From Acidimicrobiia bacterium (lineage in GTDB: Bacteria; Actinomycetota; Acidimicrobiia; Acidimicrobiales; Bin134), in contig VYDF01000007.1 of the NCBI GenBank assembly GCA_009843565.1, positions 1 to 18,646 on the forward strand: DNA of 18,646 bases, given 5' to 3'. Positions within the stretch are counted from its first letter, which is position 1. The number at the start of each line of letters is the position of its first letter. Position numbers and translations under genes: made by a program. The notes beneath the pieces were generated by a model that did not search any database, was not told where the DNA came from, and saw nothing but the letters and a program-made list of their open reading frames with translations. Positions 7,556 through 15,987 of this stretch are shown here, one piece after another.

Positions 7556-8793
7556 GACAGCTCCTCCAGCACCGTCCCGATGGTGTCGACTACTCGATCA
7601 ACCTCTGAATCGGTGAATGTGAACGGCGGGTAGATGCCCAGGTGGTCGGCTTGGGCCCGCACCAGCACTCCGGCGGACTGAATGCGGCGCTGGGCCTCGG
7701 CCACGAGAGGCTCAGGGCTGTCACCAGCCAACTCAACTGCGGCCAGCATTCCCTCTCCTCGGACTTCGGCCACAACGGGCAAGGAGTCCAGCGTGCCGAC
7801 CCGCTCTTGGAGATGACGCCCGGTCTGGCGGCTGTGGTCGATCAGGCCTTCCCGCTCGAGAATCTCGATCACCTTCAGCCCTGCGACACAGGCGGCGGGA
7901 TGCCCGCTGTAGGTGTAGCCGTGCATCAGCTCGATGGATCCTTCGGGATCGACGAAGACCTCATGAACCCGGCTGCTGGCTATGGACGCACCCATCGGTA
8001 TGTAGGCCGAGGTAAGCCCTTTGGCCACGGTCATAATGTCGGGGACCACCCCATAGCGGTGGCCGCCGAACCAATGGCCGAGCCGCCCGAATCCGCAGAC
8101 CACCTCGTCGAGCACCAACAGCACATCGAGGCGGCTGCACATCTCCCTGACCTGGGTCAAATAATCTTCCGGGGGCGGGTAGACACCGCCAGCTGCTTGC
8201 ACCGGCTCCATGATCACAGCGGCAACGGTGCTGGGGTCGCGGTAGGCCAATTCCTGCTCCAAAGCGTCGATGTCATGGGCCGGCACCTGGGAGCAGCCTT
8301 CGAGCAGCGGCCCGAATCCCGATCGGTTCTCGGTCAGGCCGCCCACCGAGATCCCGCCCAAATTCATGCCGTGATACCCCCGGTGCAGCGACACAAACCC
8401 GGTCTTCGATCCCCGGCCGACCCGACGCCAATAGCCGCGGGCCATCTTCAAAGCAGTCTCGACCGCCTCAGAGCCTGAGTTGGTAAAAAAGACGTGGTCT
8501 AGATCGCCCGGAGTCCGGGCCGACACCGCTTCGGCCAATTCCTGAGCCCGAGGATGGCTATATCCGAATAGGCAGTGGTACTCGAGGGTGCGGAGTTGGT
8601 CGGACACCGCGTCGGCGATCTCGGTTCGGCCATGGCCCAAGATCACACAGGCCACTCCGCCAGCGGTGGCGTCGAGCAGCCGGGCGCCGTCTTCGGTCTC
8701 TACAAAGTTGCCGTCTCCGGCCACAACCACTGGCGGCTTGCTGCCCCCCGCCGAAGTGAACGGCATCCACAGAGCACCAGACGCTTTGCTCAC
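7552..8793 (-). CDS. Class III pyridoxal-phosphate aminotransferase
   Basis: A 413-residue fold-type I, class III (omega-) aminotransferase of normal length. The PLP-phosphate loop is FFTNSGSEAVETALK (about 102-116), the ring-stacking region HRGYHG is at 137-142, the cofactor Asp D229 lies in LVLDEVVCGFGRLG, and the Schiff-base lysine K258 in TVAKGLTSAY. EPVQAAGG (196-203) and TYSGHPAA (294-301) are also standard. Such enzymes move an amino group between an omega-amino compound or amino alcohol and pyruvate or 2-oxoglutarate; the specificity here is not readable. The GTG at 8793 overlaps the upstream stop as GTGA and has GGAG six bases upstream. A GTG at 8817 would extend it by eight residues and overlap the previous gene more deeply. 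In context it may aminate or deaminate an aldehyde or keto intermediate of the pathway. Confidence 0.93.
   Translation of the reverse strand: MSKASGALWMPFTSAGGSKPPVVVAGDGNFVETEDGARLLDATAGGVACVILGHGRTEIADAVSDQLRTLEYHCLFGYSHPRAQELAEAVSARTPGDLDHVFFTNSGSEAVETALKMARGYWRRVGRGSKTGFVSLHRGYHGMNLGGISVGGLTENRSGFGPLLEGCSQVPAHDIDALEQELAYRDPSTVAAVIMEPVQAAGGVYPPPEDYLTQVREMCSRLDVLLVLDEVVCGFGRLGHWFGGHRYGVVPDIMTVAKGLTSAYIPMGASIASSRVHEVFVDPEGSIELMHGYTYSGHPAACVAGLKVIEILEREGLIDHSRQTGRHLQERVGTLDSLPVVAEVRGEGMLAAVELAGDSPEPLVAEAQRRIQSAGVLVRAQADHLGIYPPFTFTDSEVDRVVDTIGTVLEELS
7561..7567 (-). promoter_or_regulatory. Strong ribosome binding site of the MarR gene
   Basis: GGAGGAG on the minus strand lies five bases before the GTG at 7555, within the last codons of the aminotransferase. 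It is the strongest Shine-Dalgarno seen in the cluster and suggests efficient translation of the regulator. Confidence 0.65.
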
Positions 8794-9566
8794 GCTGCGC
8801 TCCGAGCATCCCGCCACGCCAACAGGGAATCCAACTCTTCGATCCGATAGTCGGGGCCCGACCTGACCAGGATCAGGTGCTCGGCCCCGGCAGCCACATA
8901 GTCGTCATAAGTGGCATCACTGGCGGTTTCGAACACCGCCACTGTCCGCTCCACCAGGGACGGATCGCGCTCAGCTCGCTCGCACCAGCCGTCTAGAACC
9001 CCGTTGAGGTGGGCGATCTCATCTGGGGTGCCCCAACCGTTCCAGGCATCGGCCAGCCGGGCGCACACGTCTAGGGTCATTTTCTCCCCCAAACCGCCGA
9101 TCAAGATGGGAAGCCGGCCCACCGGGCCGGGTCGGAGCTGTTTCAACCGGCGGCGGATGCGATAGATGGCAACCTCCATCTCGCGGATCCGATCGGCATC
9201 GCCGGGCATGGAATACCCGTAGGAGTGGTAGTCCTGCTCCAGCCAACCTGAACCCAGCCCGAGCACCACCCGGCCTCCGGATGCATGGTCGACGGTGCGG
9301 GCCATGTCGGCCAGCAGATCGGGATTGCGGAATCCGGTGCAGGTGACCAGTGGGCCGATCTGGGCCCTCGAGGTGACCGACGCCATGGCTGCCAGCGTGG
9401 ACCAGCACTCAAAGGCGGTGCCCTCGGGGTCGCCGTCAATGGGGAAGAAGTGGTCGAATGTCCAGATGCTGTCGGCTCCGGCCTCATCGGCATAGCGCCA
9501 AGCGGCCGCCATCTCGTCCCAGGTCACATGGTTGGGCCTGATCTGGACTCCTACCCGGGGCGCCAT
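8790..9566 (-). CDS. LLM-class (luciferase-like) oxidoreductase, probably F420-dependent
   Basis: A 258-residue luciferase-like TIM-barrel oxidoreductase, rather short for the family. Recognisable segments are SIWTFDHFFPI (about residues 33-43), the conserved GGRVVLGLGSGWLEQDYHSYGY, and PILIGGLGEKMTLDVCARLADAWNGW in the second half. The SIWTFDHF pattern and the actinobacterial context favour F420 over FMN as cofactor; that is inference. The reaction is unknown: members oxidise alcohols or aldehydes, reduce double bonds or act as monooxygenases. The start is the ATG at 9566, one base after the ABC ATPase stop (TGAGATG). An in-frame extension to 9641 would run into that gene and encodes low-quality sequence. 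The stop overlaps the aminotransferase start by four bases. Confidence 0.88.
   Translation of the reverse strand: MAPRVGVQIRPNHVTWDEMAAAWRYADEAGADSIWTFDHFFPIDGDPEGTAFECWSTLAAMASVTSRAQIGPLVTCTGFRNPDLLADMARTVDHASGGRVVLGLGSGWLEQDYHSYGYSMPGDADRIREMEVAIYRIRRRLKQLRPGPVGRLPILIGGLGEKMTLDVCARLADAWNGWGTPDEIAHLNGVLDGWCERAERDPSLVERTVAVFETASDATYDDYVAAGAEHLILVRSGPDYRIEELDSLLAWRDARSAA
8800..8803 (-). promoter_or_regulatory. Ribosome binding site deciding the aminotransferase start
   Basis: GGAG on the minus strand lies six bases upstream of the GTG at 8793, inside the 3' end of the LLM oxidoreductase gene. It supports the short GTGA-overlap start over the GTG at 8817. Confidence 0.6.
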
Positions 9567-9567
9567 C

Positions 9568-10383
9568 TCATGCCCCTTCGTGAGATGTGGCCAGACCGGT
9601 GATGAGCGACACCAGCTTTTGGGCGTCGGTGCTGTGGGCATCCAGCAGTTCGATGAGCTGGCCCCGCCGCATCACCGCGATCCGGTCGGCAAGCCGGAAC
9701 ACCTGATCGAGGTTGTGGCTCACCACGATGATGGTCAGCTTGCGCTCTCGCAGTGTGGTGATGAGATCCTCCACCCGAGCGGTCTCGGCGATGCCCAGTG
9801 CGGCGGTGGGCTCGTCCATGATGATCACCTCGTTGCCCCAGTTCATGGCCCGGGCAATGGCCACGCCTTGGCGCTGGCCGCCGGAGAAGTGCTGAACCGG
9901 GATGCGGACCGAGGGGATCTTGATGTTGAGCCGTTGAATGATCTGTTCGGTATCGCGTCGCATGGCCCGGCGGCGCAGGAGGGTGAAGGGTCCCCATCCC
10001 ACTTTGAGCTCCCGTCCCATGAACAGGTTTTGGGCGGCATCGAGGTTGTCGGCCAGGGCCAGGTCTTGGTACACGGTCTCGATGCCGGCCGTCCTGGCGT
10101 CGAGAGGCGAGCGGAACCGCCGGAGTTCGCCGTGCAGCACCACTTGACCTGCATCGGGCTGCTCGGCGCCCGAGATCACCTTCAACAGGGTGCTCTTGCC
10201 AGCCCCGTTGTCACCCACGATGGCAGTGAGCGTGCCGGTGGGGAAATCCAGCGATACATCTCGCAGGGCCACCACTCCGCCGTAGCGCTTGTGGATCCCC
10301 GACACGCTCAGTGCGATGTCGGACGCCCCAGCGCTGGTCGGGCTGGGGGCGTCGAGGACTGATCCAGATGAGCTTGTGGTCAT
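9568..10383 (-). CDS. Sugar-type ABC transporter ATP-binding protein (single domain, RbsA/FrcA-like)
   Basis: A 271-residue ABC ATPase with one nucleotide-binding domain. Walker A is GDNGAGKST (57-65), the Q-loop is VYQDLAL with Q106, the signature is FSGGQRQGVAIARA (166-179), Walker B is VIIMDEPTA (186-194) and the switch His is H223 (VVSHNL). The FSGGQRQGVAIARAM wording and the NLFMGREL segment are typical of the carbohydrate-uptake class 2 family (ribose, xylose and fructose importers). It probably energises the importer whose substrate-binding protein lies at the right edge; no permease gene is in the window. The start is the ATG at 10383, overlapping the previous stop as ATGA, with GGAG seven bases upstream. 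The long open frame upstream of it is the shadow of the molybdoenzyme gene. Confidence 0.94.
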   Translation of the reverse strand: MTTSSSGSVLDAPSPTSAGASDIALSVSGIHKRYGGVVALRDVSLDFPTGTLTAIVGDNGAGKSTLLKVISGAEQPDAGQVVLHGELRRFRSPLDARTAGIETVYQDLALADNLDAAQNLFMGRELKVGWGPFTLLRRRAMRRDTEQIIQRLNIKIPSVRIPVQHFSGGQRQGVAIARAMNWGNEVIIMDEPTAALGIAETARVEDLITTLRERKLTIIVVSHNLDQVFRLADRIAVMRRGQLIELLDAHSTDAQKLVSLITGLATSHEGA

Positions 10384-12701
10384 GATCGTGCTCCGTGCAA
10401 TTGGTCGAACAGATAGTCGGGCGACACCGGCACCTGATTCACCTCGATGCCCAAACCCGACAGGGCGTCTTCGATGGCGTTGGCCACCGCAGCCGGAGGG
10501 GAGATCGCCCCAGCCTCTCCTACCCCCTTGATGCCCAGCGGGTTGAGGGTCGACGGGGTCTCCAGGTGGGCGACGGCCAGCTTCGGCACACCGGCGGCAT
10601 CGGGCACCAGATAGTCGGCCAGGCTCGGGTTTTGGGGTTGCCCGTCGGCATCGTAGGTTGCCAGCTCGAATAGAGCGGCCCCGATCCCCTGGGCCACACC
10701 GCCGGCGATCTGGCCATCCACGATCATCGGCGACAACAGGGGTCCGCAATCATGGGCGACCACGTAGTTCAGAATCTCGGCCTGCGCCGTTGACGGATCG
10801 ACGGCAACCCGGGCCACGTGTACGCCGGTGGCAAAAGTGACCGTGGGCGGTTCGAAGCAAACCATCTCCTCCAAGCCAACGCCGCTACCGTTGGCGAACA
10901 CTCCCCCAGGGGCAAAGCCAGCGGCCACCTGGCCCAGCCCCATGCGGCGGGTCGGGGTTCCAACCACTTCCACCACGCCGTCGCGGATGGAAAGGTCGGC
11001 CGGGGCCAATTCCCACTGCTCGGCCACCGCTTCCACAATGCGATCTCTCAGCACCGTGGCGGCTTGCAGGATGGCGCTGCCCGCCACCACGGCACTGCGG
11101 CTGGCCAGTGTGCCCCACCCATACTCCACCGCGGCAGTGTCGCCCCCGATCACCGTCACCTGTTCGGGATCGGCGCCCAGCGCCTGCGCGCACACCTCGG
11201 CGAATACAGTCTCATGACCCTGGCCCTGCGAGCACGCGCCGGTGGCCACTTCAACCCAGCCCGTCTCGTCCACCCGCACTCGGGCACTCTCGAACGGTCC
11301 GACTCCGGTTCCTTCCACATAGGTGGACACCCCCACGCCCACCAGGCGGCCGGTTTCGTCTCGAGCACCTCCCCTCAGGCCCTCGGCCATGCCGCTCAGG
11401 GTCATGGCCGCTTCGAAACAGCCAGGGAAATCGCCGCTGTCGTAGGTCATGGGCGTACCGTCGCGATAGTTGATGCCCACGGCGTAGGGCATTTCCTCCG
11501 CGGTGATGAGATTGCGGCGACGAAGCTCCTCCGGATCAATTCCCATCTCCCGGGCGGCCACGTCGACAATGCGGTCCATGGCAAACACCGCCTCTGGCCT
11601 TCCCGCTCCCCGATAGGGCGAGACCGGGGCCTTGTTGGTCACTACCGCGGTGGCCTCCACATCCAGCGCCGGCACCCGATAGCAACCGCACAGGTGGGCC
11701 AGCGTGTTGTAGGGCTGGACCACGCCGAGGGGATTGGCGGCTCCGTTGTCCACCACGAAGCGGTCGCGCACTCCCAGAATGCGGGCGTCGGCGTCGAGGG
11801 CGAGCTCGATGTCATGAATCTGATCGCGGGACTGGATGGCGGCCAGGCCGTGTTCGCGGCGCTGCTCCACCCACTTGAGCGCGACACCGAGTTCGAGGGC
11901 GAGGAAGGCCATGATCAACTCTTCGGCATAGGGAATGGCCTTGACCCCGAAGCCGCCGCCCACGTCGGGCGCCACCACCCGTATCCGGTGGGCAGGCCGC
12001 CTCAGGGCCTTGGCCAGTGCGGTGCGCAGCGGATGGGGAATCTGCGTGCTGCTCCACACGGTGAGCAGGTCGGTGCGGGAATCGTGTTCGGCCACCACCC
12101 CCCTCGGCTCCATGGGGTGGCAGGCCAGCCTGCCGGAGTGAAGTCGGCGACGGCTCACATGGGCGGCTTCTGAAAAGGCGGCGTCGATGTCGCCGAAACC
12201 GGCGGCGACGAACAGCGATCGATTGTCGGGCCAGTGGTCATAGAGCCGGGGCGCGTCGGCGGCCAGCGCGGCGAAGGGATCGACCACCGCCGGACGGGGC
12301 ACCAGATCGAGTCGCACCTGATCGGCTGCGTCGGCCGCCGCATAGGCAGTGTCGGCGATCACCACTGCGACGGGGTCGCCTACATGCCGAACCCGGTCCA
12401 CCGCCAAGAGCGGCCGACCTTCATGGCGCACGAACAGCCGGTCGTCGCCCAGGGATTCCAGCAATTTGTCCTGGTAGACGCCGCCATCGGCCTCGTTGGG
12501 TGCCATCGTCTCGATCCGCCCGATCAAATCCTCCCCCGTCCAGCCGACAACCCCGGGGGGCAGCTCCACCCCGACCAGTTCGGCGTGAGCCACGGGGCTT
12601 CGCACGAACGCGGCATAGCGCATAGAGGGCAGTTCGATATCGGCCACATAGCGGCCCCCTCCCCGAAGCAGCCGAGGGTCTTCGCGCCGCAACAACGTCA
12701 C
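10380..12701 (-). CDS. Xanthine dehydrogenase/CoxL-type molybdopterin-binding large subunit
   Basis: A 773-residue molybdenum hydroxylase large subunit. The N-terminal aldehyde oxidase a/b-hammerhead domain begins RREDPRLLRGGGRYVAD (residues 5-21). The Mo-cofactor domain has VGGGFGVK (248-255), PYRGAGRPE (362-370), SQGQGHE (491-497) and KGVGEAGA (725-732) with the catalytic Glu E729. PYRGAGR resembles the AYRGAGR of so-called form II CoxL proteins and lacks the AYxCSFR of true CO dehydrogenases, so an aldehyde or heterocycle hydroxylase is more likely than CO oxidation. Family members need an FAD subunit and a 2Fe-2S subunit; neither is in this window. The GTG at 12701 overlaps the aldolase stop (GTGA) and has GGAG eight bases upstream; an ATG at 12731 would add ten residues. 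The ABC ATPase follows with an ATGA overlap. Confidence 0.93.
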   Translation of the reverse strand: MTLLRREDPRLLRGGGRYVADIELPSMRYAAFVRSPVAHAELVGVELPPGVVGWTGEDLIGRIETMAPNEADGGVYQDKLLESLGDDRLFVRHEGRPLLAVDRVRHVGDPVAVVIADTAYAAADAADQVRLDLVPRPAVVDPFAALAADAPRLYDHWPDNRSLFVAAGFGDIDAAFSEAAHVSRRRLHSGRLACHPMEPRGVVAEHDSRTDLLTVWSSTQIPHPLRTALAKALRRPAHRIRVVAPDVGGGFGVKAIPYAEELIMAFLALELGVALKWVEQRREHGLAAIQSRDQIHDIELALDADARILGVRDRFVVDNGAANPLGVVQPYNTLAHLCGCYRVPALDVEATAVVTNKAPVSPYRGAGRPEAVFAMDRIVDVAAREMGIDPEELRRRNLITAEEMPYAVGINYRDGTPMTYDSGDFPGCFEAAMTLSGMAEGLRGGARDETGRLVGVGVSTYVEGTGVGPFESARVRVDETGWVEVATGACSQGQGHETVFAEVCAQALGADPEQVTVIGGDTAAVEYGWGTLASRSAVVAGSAILQAATVLRDRIVEAVAEQWELAPADLSIRDGVVEVVGTPTRRMGLGQVAAGFAPGGVFANGSGVGLEEMVCFEPPTVTFATGVHVARVAVDPSTAQAEILNYVVAHDCGPLLSPMIVDGQIAGGVAQGIGAALFELATYDADGQPQNPSLADYLVPDAAGVPKLAVAHLETPSTLNPLGIKGVGEAGAISPPAAVANAIEDALSGLGIEVNQVPVSPDYLFDQLHGARS

Positions 12702-13414
12702 CGGGCTGTCTCCATGGCCCAGTAATCCCATTGGGTGTGGGTGTATTCCTCCAGGGTCAGCCCGTCGGTGAGCAGATCGTCGGTGAGCTCGGCCCGGTCG
12801 ATAGTCTCCACCGCGCCCAGTCCTTGGGCCATGATCTGCAATCGGGCCGAGCGCTCAAGGTTCACCGCGCTTACGGTGGCTTCCTCGATGGACATGCCCA
12901 CCACCGTCAGCCCGTGGCCTCTCAGCAGTATCCCTTTCCGGTCTCCCAGGGCCGCGGCCACAGCCCGGCCCCGCTCGGGGTTGTCGATCTGCACCGCGGA
13001 GTCGTACACGGGCACGCCGTCGGCAAACAGGGTGCACAGGTGCCAAACCGGAGCCAGAGGCGCATCGGTCATGGAGAAGGCGATGCAGTGCATGGGGTGG
13101 GCATGGATCACCGCTCCCACATCGGAGCGGGCCCGATAGATCTCGGTATGCATGAACCGCTCTCCGGGAGCATCCATCGAACCGTCCACAACCTCGCCGT
13201 CCAAGTCCATCACCACCACGTCGCCCGGGTCGGTCTCGGCCAGGTCTTTGACATCGTCGTGGGTATGGCCCAGCACCGCGACGAGGTCTGTGCCCGGGAT
13301 CCGGGACGAGGGGTGGCCGAAGGGCCCGATCAGCCGCTCTCGAACCAGGATCCGAGTCGAGGTGGCGATCTTTTCCTTGAGAACTGCAATGGCCTCGGTG
13401 TTGTAACTGCTCAT
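12698..13414 (-). CDS. Class II aldolase/adducin-family protein
   Basis: A 238-residue zinc-dependent class II aldolase-fold protein of the fuculose-phosphate aldolase / ribulose-phosphate 4-epimerase family. FGHPSSRIPG (32-41) gives the substrate phosphate or carboxylate-binding loop. Metal ligands are visible as HAHP (H104, H106) and RGHG (H167). E91 in FMHTEIYR matches the catalytic acid position of the aldolases. Members cleave sugar phosphates, decarboxylate, or epimerise; the exact substrate is unknown. The start at the ATG at 13414 overlaps the aldehyde dehydrogenase stop (ATGA) and has GGAG seven bases upstream. In the cluster it is the only clear C-C bond-processing enzyme, placed between the dehydrogenases and the molybdoenzyme. 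Confidence 0.94.
   Translation of the reverse strand: MSSYNTEAIAVLKEKIATSTRILVRERLIGPFGHPSSRIPGTDLVAVLGHTHDDVKDLAETDPGDVVVMDLDGEVVDGSMDAPGERFMHTEIYRARSDVGAVIHAHPMHCIAFSMTDAPLAPVWHLCTLFADGVPVYDSAVQIDNPERGRAVAAALGDRKGILLRGHGLTVVGMSIEEATVSAVNLERSARLQIMAQGLGAVETIDRAELTDDLLTDGLTLEEYTHTQWDYWAMETAR
12710..12713 (-). promoter_or_regulatory. Ribosome binding site deciding the molybdoenzyme start
   Basis: GGAG on the minus strand lies eight bases upstream of the GTG at 12701, inside the aldolase 3' end. The alternative ATG at 12731 has GGAGG only at a poor 16-base distance, so this site favours the GTG. Confidence 0.6.
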
Positions 13415-14892
13415 GGTCGCGCTCCGATGTCGAGAACGTGGACGACTTTGGTCCGGGTGTAGCTGAGCAGCGACTCCATCGACCCCTCTGCCCCCAGCCC
13501 GGAGTCCTTGTATCCCCCGAACGGGGTTTCCAAGAAGTGCTGTCCCCGCCCGTTGATCCATACACATCCGGCCTGCACTCGGCGGGCGGCATCCATGGCC
13601 CAGTCCAGGTCGTTGGTGATGATGTTGGCGGTCAATCCGTAGCGGGTGGCGTTGGCCTGGGCGATGAGGTCTTCCCGATCCCGCCACTCCAGCACCGACA
13701 GCACCGGACCGAAGATCTCCTCGGTGGCGATGACGTGGCCGGACTCCACCCGGTCGAACAGGGTGGGCGCCAGGTAGTACCCACCGTCGGGCACGCCGTC
13801 GGGCGGGCCCCCACCTCGCACTAGTCGGGCGCCCTCCGACTTCCCGACCTCCACGTAGCTCTGCACTCGGCTGAGCTGGGGCTCGGAAACCAGCGGCCCC
13901 ATGGTGGCGGTCGGATCGAGGGGATCGCCCACCCTGATCTGGTCGAGTCGGGCGGCCACCGCATCCACCACATCAGCGTGCATTTCGGCCGGCACATAGA
14001 GCCGTGAAGTCGATCCGCACGACTGCCCCTGGGAAGACTCGAAGTTCATTCCCCCCACCGCCTGCTCAGCCACAAAGGCCGGGTCGGCATCGGGGGCCAC
14101 CAGCAGGGGGTTCTTGCCCCCCAGTTCCACGGTCACATGCTTCACGTGGCCGGAGGCCGCGGCCGCTTCCATAACCCGCAGACCTGTCGCCCCCCGCCCG
14201 GTGAACCCGATCCGGCCGATTCCCGGATGGGCCACCAAGGCCTCGCCGGTGGTGGTTCCATCTCCGGTGAGCACGGTGAGCACACCCGAAGGCAAGACCT
14301 CAGCGGCCAAATAGGCCACCTCCAGGGGCGAGATCGGGGTTTGGTCGGGGGCTTTCACGATCACTGTGTTGCCCGCGGCCAGGGGCGCCGCGGCGTGGAA
14401 CAGGGTGAACATCAGAGGATGGTTGAAGGGCAGGATGCGGGCCACAACCCCGTAGGGCTCGCGCAAGGTCAGATGGAGGCCCTTGGCCGAGGCCGGCAGG
14501 GTCTTGCCGTGCAGTTCGCGGGCGATCCCGGCGAAGTAGTCCAGGGCGTCGGCGCCGTAGTCGACGTCATTGCGCATGGCGGCCAGTGGGTTGCCGCTGT
14601 CCATGGCGTCGATCCGGGCCAGACGCTCGGCTTGGGACCGCACCGCATCGGCCAAGCTGCGCAGATACCGGCCTCGCTCGGCTGCCGACAATTCAGCCCA
14701 TGCCGGTTGGGCCTCGGAAGCGGCGGCAACTGCTTGGTCGACCACCTCGGTATCGGCCAGCGGCACCTCGGCCACAGTTTCGCCGGTGCCGGGGGCCTTG
14801 GCCGCCATCGTGGCGTCGGCCGAGAGCTCATCGTCTCCGACCACGAGGGGGTAGCGGTCACGGAGGGCGGCCTCGGGGAACCCAGCGCTCAT
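13411..14892 (-). CDS. NAD(P)-dependent aldehyde dehydrogenase
   Basis: A 493-residue aldehyde dehydrogenase of normal length that oxidises an aldehyde to a carboxylic acid. Key features are the oxyanion-hole Asn in PFNHP (N157), cofactor lysine K180 (VIVKAPDQTP), general base E256 (VELGGKNP), nucleophile C292 (GQSCGSTSR) and the nicotinamide-ribose Glu in ATEEIFGPVLSV (391-392). All active-site residues are present, so it should be active. The wording resembles the betaine- and hydroxymuconic-type aldehyde dehydrogenases, but the substrate cannot be fixed. The start at the ATG at 14892 overlaps the alcohol dehydrogenase stop (ATGA); a longer frame to 14979 is rejected as reading the neighbour. 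It probably takes the aldehyde made by the upstream Zn-dehydrogenase. Confidence 0.96.
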   Translation of the reverse strand: MSAGFPEAALRDRYPLVVGDDELSADATMAAKAPGTGETVAEVPLADTEVVDQAVAAASEAQPAWAELSAAERGRYLRSLADAVRSQAERLARIDAMDSGNPLAAMRNDVDYGADALDYFAGIARELHGKTLPASAKGLHLTLREPYGVVARILPFNHPLMFTLFHAAAPLAAGNTVIVKAPDQTPISPLEVAYLAAEVLPSGVLTVLTGDGTTTGEALVAHPGIGRIGFTGRGATGLRVMEAAAASGHVKHVTVELGGKNPLLVAPDADPAFVAEQAVGGMNFESSQGQSCGSTSRLYVPAEMHADVVDAVAARLDQIRVGDPLDPTATMGPLVSEPQLSRVQSYVEVGKSEGARLVRGGGPPDGVPDGGYYLAPTLFDRVESGHVIATEEIFGPVLSVLEWRDREDLIAQANATRYGLTANIITNDLDWAMDAARRVQAGCVWINGRGQHFLETPFGGYKDSGLGAEGSMESLLSYTRTKVVHVLDIGARP

Positions 14893-15977
14893 GGCACAAT
14901 CACTGGCTTCATCTCGGCGCCGGCTCGCATGGCCGCCAGGGCGTCGGTCACCTGATCCAGCGAATAGGTCTTGGAGCACACCGCCGATTCCAAGTCCAGC
15001 GCTCCTCCGTGACGATCCAAAAACTGAAGGGCGTCATGGAAGTGCGAAATGTCGGCCGAGAGCGAGGTCCGCACCGTCAACTGGCGAACCTTCATTGCTG
15101 TGGTCGGCACCGGAACCGTCTGGCCGTGGGCTTGTCCGATCACCATGAGCGCTCCCCCGGCCCGAACCATGTCCATCCCCTCAGTGAAGGCTTCGGGTGG
15201 ACCGGCACATTCAAAGACCACATCGGCACCCCTACCACCAGTCAGGCTACGAACCGCCTCGACTCGTTCGCCGGGCTCGGTGTCGTCGATGTCGATGCGG
15301 GCAGTCAAGGCCCAAGCCTGGGTGGCCGCCAACCGGGATGCCGGCGCCCCGATGAGTATCACCTGGTGAGCCCCGCTGTGAACAGCGGCCGCGGCGCAGA
15401 ACACGCCCACCGGCCCGGCACCGAGCACAACCACTGTGTCGCTGAAGCGGATACGGGGCAAGCGGTCGAGGGCGTGCATCACCGTTCGAAGAGCACAGGT
15501 GGCCGCCGAGGCCAGCGGGCTGGACACGCTGTCGGGCACCTTCAGCACCCGCGAGTCGGGCGACACGTGGAGGTGCTCGGAGAAAGTTCCGTTGATCGCA
15601 CCCTCCTGATAGGGGCCCCACCCATAGCCCATAGTGTTCTCGCACAGAGTGGGCTGTTTGGCCACTGCGCAGAAGTAGCACCGCCCGCACCAATTGTGAG
15701 CCCAGACGATGCGATCACCGGGTTGCAGCGGTTGGCCCCGGGCGTCCAGATCCAAGCCATCCCCCAACTCGAGAACCGTGCCTGTTCCCTCGTGTCCCAT
15801 AATCAGCGGCAGGCGGGCCAGATGATCAAACACGCCGTCGGAGATATGCACGTCGGTGCCGCAGACGGTGGCGGCATCGATTCGAACCAGGGCGCCTCCC
15901 GGCCGAACCGACCCCACCTCAAGGGCCTCAACCGCGGGGCCGCAGGCATAGTCCGCCAAAACCACGGCCCGGCTCAT
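14889..15977 (-). CDS. Zinc-dependent medium-chain alcohol/polyol dehydrogenase
   Basis: A 362-residue medium-chain dehydrogenase/reductase. Catalytic zinc ligands are C39 (TVCGTDVH) and H62-E63 (IMGHEGTG). A structural zinc lobe is shown by C97, C100, C103 and C112 (the CxxCxxCx8C pattern). The Rossmann nucleotide motif is VLGAGPVG (184-191). Members oxidise primary or secondary alcohols, including sorbitol- and threonine-type substrates; the substrate here is unknown. I chose the ATG at 15977, which has GAGG ten bases upstream and gives the normal N-terminus SRAVVLADYACGPAVEAL. A TTG at 16028 and an ATG at 16010 would extend it with unlike sequence. The 52-base gap to the upstream subunit-3 gene is the largest inside the cluster but shows no promoter I trust. 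It ends overlapping the ALDH start. Confidence 0.94.
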   Translation of the reverse strand: MSRAVVLADYACGPAVEALEVGSVRPGGALVRIDAATVCGTDVHISDGVFDHLARLPLIMGHEGTGTVLELGDGLDLDARGQPLQPGDRIVWAHNWCGRCYFCAVAKQPTLCENTMGYGWGPYQEGAINGTFSEHLHVSPDSRVLKVPDSVSSPLASAATCALRTVMHALDRLPRIRFSDTVVVLGAGPVGVFCAAAAVHSGAHQVILIGAPASRLAATQAWALTARIDIDDTEPGERVEAVRSLTGGRGADVVFECAGPPEAFTEGMDMVRAGGALMVIGQAHGQTVPVPTTAMKVRQLTVRTSLSADISHFHDALQFLDRHGGALDLESAVCSKTYSLDQVTDALAAMRAGAEMKPVIVP

Positions 15978-15987
15978 CTTGGCCGGT

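Noticed and set aside
10384..10749. Possible 122-residue N-terminal extension of the ABC ATPase
   Set aside because: The extension is an out-of-frame reading of the molybdoenzyme 3' end; the ATG at 10383 has a good GGAG site and an ATGA overlap.
10818..12173. Plus-strand open frame of 451 codons
   Set aside because: Antisense to the molybdoenzyme, in a GC-rich frame that avoids stops; no start context and no recognisable domain.
10380..12701. Carbon monoxide dehydrogenase large subunit
   Set aside because: The active-site loop is PYRGAGR, not the AYxCSFR loop of genuine CO dehydrogenases, and the medium and small subunits are absent.
13415..13687. Possible 91-residue N-terminal extension of the class II aldolase
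   Set aside because: The sequence is an Arg/His-rich reading of the aldehyde dehydrogenase 3' end, and the ATG at 13414 is well supported by GGAG and the stop overlap.
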